26,363 nt of DNA from a virus, in the IMG/VR virus record IMGVR_UViG_3300045008_000161, positions 1 through 26,363 of that record; one strand, 5' to 3'. Shown one piece after another: positions 21,127-26,363 of this stretch. The notes beneath the pieces were generated by a model, which saw only the letters and a list, made by a program, of their open reading frames with translations, ran no database searches and was not told the origin of the DNA. Position 1 is the stretch's first letter; every line of letters starts with the position of its first letter. The position numbers and the translations under genes are program-made.

Positions 21127-21720
21127 GTGGTCTCTCGGGTGGCGGCGCCCACTGCTGCCCGAGCGCTGCGCCTGGGCCCATGGGCGGACCTGGGAGGCGG
21201 CGACACGATGCACCCGGCGCGAGCCGGCGGCATCGGGGCACGTCGCGGTCCCGCGAGGGACGACGGCGGCGAGGTGTTCGCGTGTGCGATCTGTGGTGCA
21301 GGCCCGTTCCCCCGAGCGGGATTCTGCACAATGGGGCGCATGCGCGGGCGCGGAGCAACCGTGCGAGGGCGCGCAGATTGGCGCGTCGCGGGCGGCGAGG
21401 ACACGGGCGGGGGTCCGCTGGCCGTACTCCAGCGAGTATCCCGTGCGCCGCGTCCGCCCGCGCCCGGCCGAGACTGGCATGGGCATGGGGGCGCATGGCG
21501 ACGGCAGCGGTTGCTGGCCTGGATCGGATGGATCTGGAGCTATTCAAGGCGCGAGACACGGGAGCGATCGCCCGCGCCTTTGACTCATTCCGTGCGCGGC
21601 TACGCAAGGAGCCGCCACCGACTGACGAGGGCGCGGTCCAGGAGATCGATCCCGCGCGCCAGCACGAAGAGCACGCCGTTCTGCTCTCCTGCCGGATTCA
21701 CTGGTGCGGACGGATCATAG
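21127..21720 (+). CDS. doubtful ORF with a CxxC motif
   Basis: The 416 nt between the capsid stop and ATG 21495 has no secure gene. This frame starts at GTG 21127 behind GTGAGGAG and contains EVFACAICGAGPFPRAGFC, a CxxC-x-C set near residues 52-67 that could be a zinc ribbon, and third positions rich in G/C. Past about 21480 the translation turns into Arg/Trp-rich low-quality sequence and overlaps a better frame, so either the true gene ends earlier through a frameshift or the whole frame is incidental. No family is recognised. Confidence 0.3.
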   Translation: MVSRVAAPTAARALRLGPWADLGGGDTMHPARAGGIGARRGPARDDGGEVFACAICGAGPFPRAGFCTMGRMRGRGATVRGRADWRVAGGEDTGGGPLAVLQRVSRAPRPPAPGRDWHGHGGAWRRQRLLAWIGWIWSYSRRETRERSPAPLTHSVRGYARSRHRLTRARSRRSIPRASTKSTPFCSPAGFTGADGS

Positions 21721-22052
21721 TCATGCGCGCGGGGACGATATTCGTGCCGGCCCACGCGTCTCTTGCCGAGGCCAACAACTGGATCTCGACCTACGGCCTA
21801 CGGTGCAGGCCCGTTGCGGGCTCGACAAGCGGTGTGTCCGCGGGCTCATACCCCGCGCAGGCGGGTTCGACTCCCGCGCCCGCGACCGAAGAAGTAGACA
21901 AGAAGGCGCCCGATATGGCGGCGCCTGCCGAGTCTGGGCTTGTCGTTGACGGTGTGCACTACATGCCCATGCCGCACGGGCGCAAGCTGAGGGGCGCTCG
22001 CAAGATCGGCGGCGCCTACTACGTGCCGAGCAAGGAGGGCGCGTGCCACTGA
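21495..22052 (+). CDS. hypothetical protein; frame runs through the tRNA
   Basis: A frame open for 185 residues from ATG 21495 (ATG 21528, 21723 or 21915 are alternatives). The first part (MDLELFKARDTGAIARAFDS onward) is helical and protein-like; VMRAGTIFVPAHASLAEANN looks like the start of a small neck protein; the end (DGVHYMPMPHGRKLRGAR, GGAYYVPSKEG) is also plausible coding. Between them lies the tRNA at 21815-21885, read as low-complexity Gly/Ser/Pro. Hence this may be two short genes flanking a tRNA that are joined only by the absence of stops, or one gene with a nested tRNA. It overlaps the next start by 10 nt. Confidence 0.4.
   Translation: MATAAVAGLDRMDLELFKARDTGAIARAFDSFRARLRKEPPPTDEGAVQEIDPARQHEEHAVLLSCRIHWCGRIIVMRAGTIFVPAHASLAEANNWISTYGLRCRPVAGSTSGVSAGSYPAQAGSTPAPATEEVDKKAPDMAAPAESGLVVDGVHYMPMPHGRKLRGARKIGGAYYVPSKEGACH
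21815..21885 (+). tRNA. tRNA-Met(CAT), initiator-like
   Basis: A full cloverleaf can be folded: acceptor TGCGGGC/GCCCGCG (first pair T-G wobble), D stem GACA/TGTC with loop AGCGGTG, anticodon stem GCGGG/CCCGC with loop CTCATAC (anticodon CAT at 21847-21849), four-base variable loop, T stem GCGGG/CCCGC with loop TTCGACT, and discriminator A. Invariants T8, A14, GG in the D loop, T33, A37, TTC, A58 and C61 are present; CC but not CCA is encoded (next base G). Three features match bacterial initiator tRNAs: a weak 1:72 pair, A11:U24 in the D stem, and GGG/CCC at 29-31/39-41. An elongator Met or Ile-CAT identity is less likely but not excluded. Confidence 0.85.
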
Positions 22053-22462
22053 CCCTCGCCACGTTCACCGATGAGGAGCTCGCGCGGATCAGGCATCACC
22101 TGGGCTATCCGCAGAACGTGATGGCGGCGGGGATCGGGCTTGGCGTGCCGACGATCTACCAGGCCCTGTTTCCGGTTGAGGGCGCGTTGCGCCAGATCAG
22201 GGCCGAGGCCGCCGATCTGGTCCGCGTGGCCCTGGCCCGCTGCGACGCGACAGAGGAGGACCTGTACTCGGCGCAGCGACGGCTCAAGGCGGAAGGCGTG
22301 GGCGACATCAGGCTGCGCAGTGACGAGTGCGAGGCGCGGCGGCGCGAGTACCTGCACTGGGTTGGCCGGCTCTCGCAGGATACCGGCGCGCCGATCAATC
22401 CCATGTCGTGGCAGGGCGGAGGCCAGGGCGGGAACATGAACGCGACGAGGATGGCGGCGTGA
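22043..22462 (+). CDS. head-tail connector-type protein
   Basis: A 139-residue protein. GTG 22043 is chosen because a near-perfect AAGGAGG lies five bases upstream. Residues 1-110 are mostly helical (FTDEELARIRHHLGYPQN, ALRQIRAEAADLVRVALARC, EDLYSAQRRLKAEGVGDI, then RREYLHWVGRLSQ), the shape of gp15/gp16-like neck or head-completion proteins. The C-terminus is Gly/Asn-rich. Position between capsid and HK97-gp10-like genes supports a neck role. The next GTG overlaps its stop. Confidence 0.7.
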   Translation: MPLTLATFTDEELARIRHHLGYPQNVMAAGIGLGVPTIYQALFPVEGALRQIRAEAADLVRVALARCDATEEDLYSAQRRLKAEGVGDIRLRSDECEARRREYLHWVGRLSQDTGAPINPMSWQGGGQGGNMNATRMAA

Positions 22463-22923
22463 TTGACTTCGTGACCGACTTCGCGCCCATCGCCGATGAC
22501 ATCCGAGATCTGCACCGCGACTTCGGCACGCGACCGTATCGCGTCTGGCTGATCGGCACTCGCTGGTCCGGCTCGCGTCGCGGCGAGGGAAGGGAAGTCG
22601 AGCGCGCAGAGCGAGAGCTGCTGCCTACGCCGCGCCTCAGCGGCATCGAGTCCCTGGAGCGTGCCTTGCATATCGTCGGCTCGGACGAACACGGAGACAT
22701 CGAGCTGTCGGAGATCTCACTGGCCCGCGAGACGGAGGCGACGCTCATCCCGCACGTCAACGACGATATGCAATACTGGTACGAGGTCCGCTACGACGAT
22801 GGATGCAGGCGGCGCTTCTTCCCTGCTGGACCGCCAGAGCGCATGCCCGGAGAGGTCGGCTGGCGCATGCGTCTGCGCGAGCAGGACCAGGCTCGCTCTG
22901 AGCGCGGGAGGCTCGCGGCATGA
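22459..22923 (+). CDS. neck/head-closure-like protein
   Basis: A 154-residue protein from GTG 22459 (GTGA overlap). FGTRPYRVWLIGTRWSGSRRGEG is a pattern I recognise from conserved neck-region proteins of contractile and long-tailed phages, followed by LLPTPRLSGIESL. The last third, NDDMQYWYEVRYDDGCRRRFFPAG, has strand and loop character. Its order, after a connector and before the gp10-like protein, fits a head-closure or stopper protein. The exact family is not named and no catalytic residues are expected. Confidence 0.7.
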   Translation: MIDFVTDFAPIADDIRDLHRDFGTRPYRVWLIGTRWSGSRRGEGREVERAERELLPTPRLSGIESLERALHIVGSDEHGDIELSEISLARETEATLIPHVNDDMQYWYEVRYDDGCRRRFFPAGPPERMPGEVGWRMRLREQDQARSERGRLAA

Positions 22924-23486
22924 TCACGATCACGCCAGCGCAGTTCCCGGCCTGGATCAGGCGCGAATGCGCGCGACAGGGCGCGGCCATCCGTCGCGGC
23001 ATGCAGACGGCGGCTATGCTGACGCAGGGCAAGTGTGTGATGCGGACGGGCCGCACCAAGCCCTGGCCGGCGGTGGACACCGGGCGGCTCAAGTCGTCCT
23101 GGCGCGTCGAGATCTTCCCATCGGGCCCGCTTGTGGCGCGGGTCTTCAACGACGCGCCGCATGCGCCATTCGTCGAGTACGGCGTCCGGCCTGGCCGTAT
23201 CCCCACTCCGTATCGGCGGGGCTATCAGCACCCGCGACCCTTCCCGGCGCTTGTCGCATGGGTGCAGCGCAAATTCAGGCGACAACTCGGCGGAGGCGGC
23301 CGTGGGATGACCGGAGCGATCCGTGAATTCAATGCCTTCCGCATTGCGGTTGCGATCCAGCAGAAGCTCCACGCTCGTGGAATCCAGGGCCGCCACATTC
23401 TGACCGAGCCCGCTTTCGTCGCGGCCACCGGGCGACTCACGAAGCGCGAGGTCGCGGCGGAGTTGCGCGCGGGGAGGCAGTCGTGA
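22920..23486 (+). CDS. HK97 gp10-like tail-completion protein
   Basis: A 188-residue protein from ATG 22920 (ATGA overlap). VDTGRLKSSW (52-61) and PHAPFVEYG (80-88), with the intervening strand GPLVARVFND, are the signature of the HK97-gp10/minor-tail or neck family, which helps join tail and head. A basic region (about 105-130) and a C-terminal TEPAFVAATGRLTKREVAAE helix complete it. It is longer than the usual 110-150 because of the basic insertion. It is translated with the terminator-like gene that follows. Confidence 0.8.
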   Translation: MITITPAQFPAWIRRECARQGAAIRRGMQTAAMLTQGKCVMRTGRTKPWPAVDTGRLKSSWRVEIFPSGPLVARVFNDAPHAPFVEYGVRPGRIPTPYRRGYQHPRPFPALVAWVQRKFRRQLGGGGRGMTGAIREFNAFRIAVAIQQKLHARGIQGRHILTEPAFVAATGRLTKREVAAELRAGRQS

Positions 23487-24070
23487 GGACCGCCGAGCGC
23501 TACGCGCCGACCGTGGACGAGGCAACCGCCATCGGACGGGCCCTGCGCGACCTGTTCTCTGGCGCGCTTCGATGGGAGGGCCAGAGGGTCGACGCGGTCT
23601 TCTCCGAATGGCAAGAGCCCCCACAGGAGCAGGTGCTCCCGGCCATTGCCGTCGCTCCCGTCTCCGGCGAGTACTCGGGCAGCAAGCCCGTGCCCGCGGA
23701 ATGCGAGGAATCCTGGGACGGCGAGCACGTACTCATGTGCGACGGCGAGTTCACCGGCGTCCTGTCCGTCGCGATCTGGTGCACGACGCCAGAGATGCGC
23801 GGCGTGCTCGTGCGGCAGGTGCGCGAGGTCCTCCAGGACCGAGACACGCAGGAGCGCAACGTCTACGGCCGCACGATTTCCGTTCCTGACTACTTCGGCG
23901 GGGCCGCGCCTGCCGTCGTGGAGCCGCGCGCTGTCGCATACGAGGATACAGGAGACGAGACGTTCAAGCGGCACCGCATCGCCACGATGCAGGTGTCGGC
24001 GCAGTTGCCCATGCTGCGGCTGGAGGCGGTAGGCCCGCTCGAAGTCCGCGTGCGGCAAGAGGACATGTAG
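23483..24070 (+). CDS. tail-terminator-like protein
   Basis: A 195-residue protein from GTG 23483 (GTGA overlap). It has an alpha/beta mix: a first helix (DEATAIGRALRDLFSG), strands LPAIAVAPVSGEY, EFTGVLSVAIWCTT, a central helix PEMRGVLVRQVREVLQDRD, and final strands RIATMQVSAQLPML. This order matches tail terminator (gpU/Gp17-type) proteins that cap the growing tail tube. The place just before the sheath gene supports it. No motif is diagnostic. Confidence 0.62.
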   Translation: MRTAERYAPTVDEATAIGRALRDLFSGALRWEGQRVDAVFSEWQEPPQEQVLPAIAVAPVSGEYSGSKPVPAECEESWDGEHVLMCDGEFTGVLSVAIWCTTPEMRGVLVRQVREVLQDRDTQERNVYGRTISVPDYFGGAAPAVVEPRAVAYEDTGDETFKRHRIATMQVSAQLPMLRLEAVGPLEVRVRQEDM

Positions 24071-24079
24071 GAGGTAGCG

Positions 24080-25726
24080 ATGCCGATCATAAGGAGATAC
24101 ACAAGCATCCCGAGTGACGCCGTGCTCAAGGCCATTGAGGCGATCAACATCATCGACCTGACTCCGCCTGGCAGCATACAGGGCGTGGGCACGGGCATGG
24201 TCGCCGTGCTCGGCGAGTTCCTCAAGGGCACGTCCCTGGTGGGCACGCCCATCGAAGTCACGAGCGCCCAGGAGATGCTCGACAACCTCGGGGGCTGGTC
24301 TCCGTACTCGAACCCCGGCGGAGTCCGTCCTGCGCCGGGTTATCCCCCGGCCAGCCCGAAGACGGGCTACGACGGCAACGGCTTCCTGGCCGTGCGCAAC
24401 AAGAAATTCGGCCGCCTCGTGCTCGTGAACGTCAAACAGGACGTCGGCACGGCCGACATTTCGATCACGACCAACCCGCTCGGGGCCGGCTGGTATCCCA
24501 AGTTCTCCGGCAAGATCCCGGCGGGCTTGCGCGTCGAGAGCGTGCCGTTCGCGGACGGCTTCGCGCTGCTCGACGACGTAAGCTTCAACGACACCACGGA
24601 CTGGGTCGGTGCCGGACCGTACACATGCACGAAGACCGGCATCAAGATCCGCCGCTGCGTGGGCGCGGGCGCGGGGCCGTGGAACGACGCCGCGTCGGCC
24701 GTGAATGCCTACGAGGCGACGGCTTGCTTCCCCGGCTATACGCTCGACTGCGAGGGTATTTCGGCAGTGGTCGCCATTGATGAGGCGGCCATGGCGAGCT
24801 ACTACACGACCGCACTCAACGCCTTGCTGAACGACGTGTCCCCAGCCAAGGACGTGAGCGTTGTCCTGTCTGCGCGCCATCCCGGCACGACCGCGGGCGA
24901 GACGATCATCAAGGCCCTCAAGCAGCACGCGATAGACGCGTCGGCCAAGGGCAAGGGTCGGGTCGCGTGCGCCTCTCCGATCCTGGGGCTCGCCAAGGCC
25001 ACAGCAGAGGGGGCCGGCGCCGGGACAGAGGGCGTGGGCAACGTCGGTCTCTCTGACCGGCTCATTTACTGCTACCCCGGCATCCGGACCTACATCCCCG
25101 AGATGCCCGCGGCGTACATCACGTCCACCTTCGACGGGTTCATTGACACGGCCTCGGACTCCTCGCTCGCGTCCGTGCTGTCACAACTCGCGCCAGAGCA
25201 GAACCCAGGCCAGGCCAACGACTTTCTCGGCCACGTGCTCGGCATCGAGAGCGGCGTCACGGGCCTGACTGTCACGGATTACGAGGTGTTCCGGAGCAAG
25301 GGCATCTGCGCGCCGAAGATGGATTCGGCCGTGGGCGCCTGGTTCCAGTCGGGCGTCACGAGTGTTGATCCGGCGACATATCCGTCGCTGGTCAATATCG
25401 CGCGGCGGCGCATGGCTGACTACATCCAGGATAGCATCGCGGGGCGCCTCGGCGCCTTCCAGAAGCAGCTCAACACGCCCGCCCGGCGCTCTGCCATCGG
25501 GGCAGAGATTCGCGCGTTCCTGGAGGGCCTCAAGAGCCCGGAGAACCCGGCCGCGTCCCGCATCCAGGACTACCTGGTGGACGAGCAGAGTGGCAACACT
25601 ACGGCCAAGTTGGCCCAGGGCATCTTCACGATCATCACCAAGGTGCGCACGTACAGCAGCCTCGACTTCATCGTGCTCCAGACGCTCATCGGCGAGAGCG
25701 TCGAGATCAGCGAAGTCGCGGCGTAG
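24080..25726 (+). CDS. contractile tail sheath protein
   Basis: The outer tail tube that contracts to drive injection; its presence defines the myovirus type. The 548-residue protein begins at ATG 24080 after AGGAGGT. The N-terminal domain shows SIQGVGTGMVAVLGEFLKGT, the typical sheath opening; the middle has variable surface strands with Gly/Pro; the C-terminal third (VNIARRRMADYIQDSIAGRL, LNTPARRSAIGAEIRAFLEG, then IITKVRTYSSLDFIVLQTLI) is the conserved sheath domain with its handshake arm. Length is normal (about 400-660). It is followed by a small Lys-rich gene and the tube gene, the usual sheath-tube pairing. Confidence 0.93.
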   Translation: MPIIRRYTSIPSDAVLKAIEAINIIDLTPPGSIQGVGTGMVAVLGEFLKGTSLVGTPIEVTSAQEMLDNLGGWSPYSNPGGVRPAPGYPPASPKTGYDGNGFLAVRNKKFGRLVLVNVKQDVGTADISITTNPLGAGWYPKFSGKIPAGLRVESVPFADGFALLDDVSFNDTTDWVGAGPYTCTKTGIKIRRCVGAGAGPWNDAASAVNAYEATACFPGYTLDCEGISAVVAIDEAAMASYYTTALNALLNDVSPAKDVSVVLSARHPGTTAGETIIKALKQHAIDASAKGKGRVACASPILGLAKATAEGAGAGTEGVGNVGLSDRLIYCYPGIRTYIPEMPAAYITSTFDGFIDTASDSSLASVLSQLAPEQNPGQANDFLGHVLGIESGVTGLTVTDYEVFRSKGICAPKMDSAVGAWFQSGVTSVDPATYPSLVNIARRRMADYIQDSIAGRLGAFQKQLNTPARRSAIGAEIRAFLEGLKSPENPAASRIQDYLVDEQSGNTTAKLAQGIFTIITKVRTYSSLDFIVLQTLIGESVEISEVAA

Positions 25727-25737
25727 GAGGTCAACCG

Positions 25738-25923
25738 ATGGGCGAGATCGCAAAGTGGGCGAAGAGGGCGGCGGACGAAGAGACCAAGTGGCCCGCGGAC
25801 AAGCTCAAGAAGGCGAAGAAACTGGCGGGGAAGCTCGCCGAACACGAAGAGGTCGAGAACCCGCACGCGCTGGCCCGGTTCGTCGTGGCGCAGAAGAAGG
25901 CGGCGGGAGGCAAGTGCAAGTGA
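25738..25923 (+). CDS. small Lys-rich protein between sheath and tube
   Basis: A 61-residue protein from ATG 25738 with AGGAGGT upstream. It is helical and very Lys/Ala-rich (ADKLKKAKKLAGKLAEH) and ends with ENPHALARFVVAQKKA, a short motif seen in several small phage proteins where NP-x-A-x-A begins a final helix. It has no cysteines or membrane segment. It may be a chaperone or nucleic-acid-binding accessory; function not known. The strong ribosome site and neat spacing support expression. Confidence 0.75.
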   Translation: MGEIAKWAKRAADEETKWPADKLKKAKKLAGKLAEHEEVENPHALARFVVAQKKAAGGKCK

Positions 25924-25961
25924 GGGCGGCCTATACTGCCATCACAATACGGAGGTGATTC

Positions 25962-26363
25962 ATGTCTCTGCCGAGATTGAAAGGCCAGCAGGTCGAAATC
26001 CGCTTCATCAAGGGCGGCAAGATCTGGCAGGCGTACACGAACATCGTCTCGTACTCCGTGCGGCCCAAGCTCCGCGTCCTGGAGCAGGGGTTCCTCGGCG
26101 AGACGACGAACCGCCACGATGAGGTCTTCGACGGCGCAACCGGGAACATCTCGTTCCACTGCGACCGCAAGGAGGCGGAGACGCTGATCCAGGACGTGAT
26201 CGACCGAGCCAAGGGCGACATCGCCACGTTCGCGATCAACATCGTGGAGACCAACTACTATCCGGGCGGGGACACGGTGAAGTTCCTCTACCCGGACGTG
26301 AAGATCAGCGACCCGGAGAAGAACGCCTCGGGTCGCGGCGACTACGTGACACTGGGCTTCACG
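25962..26363 (+). CDS. tail tube protein, 3'-truncated by the window
   Basis: 134 codons are visible from ATG 25962, behind a strong GGAGGTGA; no stop is reached. The translated segment (LPRLKGQQVEIRFIKGGKIW, YTNIVSYSVRPKLRVLEQGF, LGETTNRHDEVFDGATGNIS, then LYPDVKISDP) is beta-rich and has the pattern of phage tail tube proteins (inner tube polymer): a loop followed by the 'D-x-x-F-x-G-x-x-G' turn. It sits right after the sheath gene. The C-terminal end is unknown. Confidence 0.85.
   Translation, partial: MSLPRLKGQQVEIRFIKGGKIWQAYTNIVSYSVRPKLRVLEQGFLGETTNRHDEVFDGATGNISFHCDRKEAETLIQDVIDRAKGDIATFAINIVETNYYPGGDTVKFLYPDVKISDPEKNASGRGDYVTLGFT

Noticed and set aside
19729-21486. 585-codon - strand frame opposite the capsid gene
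   Set aside because: Antisense shadow of the capsid gene and hairpin region; composition is low-complexity and there is no neighbouring - strand gene.
19800-21494. Long + strand frame overlapping the capsid gene in another phase
   Set aside because: The capsid frame has the start site and protein-like sequence; this one is Arg/Gly/Pro-rich until about 21495, where a separate candidate begins.
21815-21885. The tRNA considered as a phage attachment site or host chromosomal tRNA
   Set aside because: No integrase, no direct repeat and phage structural genes on both sides; it is better explained as a phage-encoded tRNA.
23225-24928. 567-codon - strand frame opposite neck and sheath genes
   Set aside because: Spans several well-supported + strand genes with ribosome sites; no motif in the translation.

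Overview
The window is 26.4 kb of GC-rich DNA (roughly two thirds G+C by eye). Every supported gene is on the + strand, packed with ATGA or GTGA stop/start overlaps. A large terminase, portal, Mu-F-like head protein, scaffold-like protein, major capsid protein, neck and tail-completion proteins, contractile tail sheath and tail tube appear in virion-assembly order, so this is part of a contractile-tailed bacteriophage (myovirus morphotype, Caudoviricetes) or a prophage of a high-GC bacterium. No integrase, replication gene or host chromosomal gene is present, so neither lifestyle nor host can be decided. Both ends cut through genes: a DUF5131-like gene on the left and the tail tube gene on the right.

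Layout. (1) 1-6.8 kb is an early/DNA-metabolism block: a DUF5131 (Gp37/Gp68-like) fragment, small proteins including a zinc-ribbon peptide, a PD-(D/E)XK-like nuclease, a C5-cytosine DNA methyltransferase, a lytic-transglycosylase-like protein, a RusA-like resolvase, and a ParB-like/adenine (or N4-cytosine) DNA methyltransferase fusion. (2) 6.8-10.25 kb is the packaging block: a candidate small terminase, a PP-loop (PAPS reductase-like) ATPase, a conserved phage protein, a 42-residue Gly/Lys repeat peptide and the large terminase. (3) 10.25-14.9 kb is an accessory cassette between terminase and portal: a small basic protein, two glycosyltransferases, an unknown protein, a SAM methyltransferase, and a ParB/SerK-like domain fused to a second SAM methyltransferase. 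TTGACA-type promoters sit at both of its edges. (4) 14.97-21.08 kb is the head block. (5) 21.08-22.05 kb is a poorly coding stretch with a strong hairpin after the capsid gene and a convincing tRNA-Met(CAT) that carries initiator-tRNA hallmarks. (6) 22.04-26.36 kb holds neck, tail-completion, sheath and tube genes.

The most notable points are an apparent dual-coding region inside the cytosine methyltransferase (a +1 frame encodes a recognisable 'WP-x-PTA ... MGFP-x-GWT' protein family), the phage initiator-like tRNA, a portal protein with a C-terminal HExxE metal-site-like domain, a glycosylation/methylation cassette in the structural region, and an AT-rich-wobble segment located exactly in the specificity region of the ParB-methyltransferase. 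Functional names come from motif recognition by eye; no database search was run.
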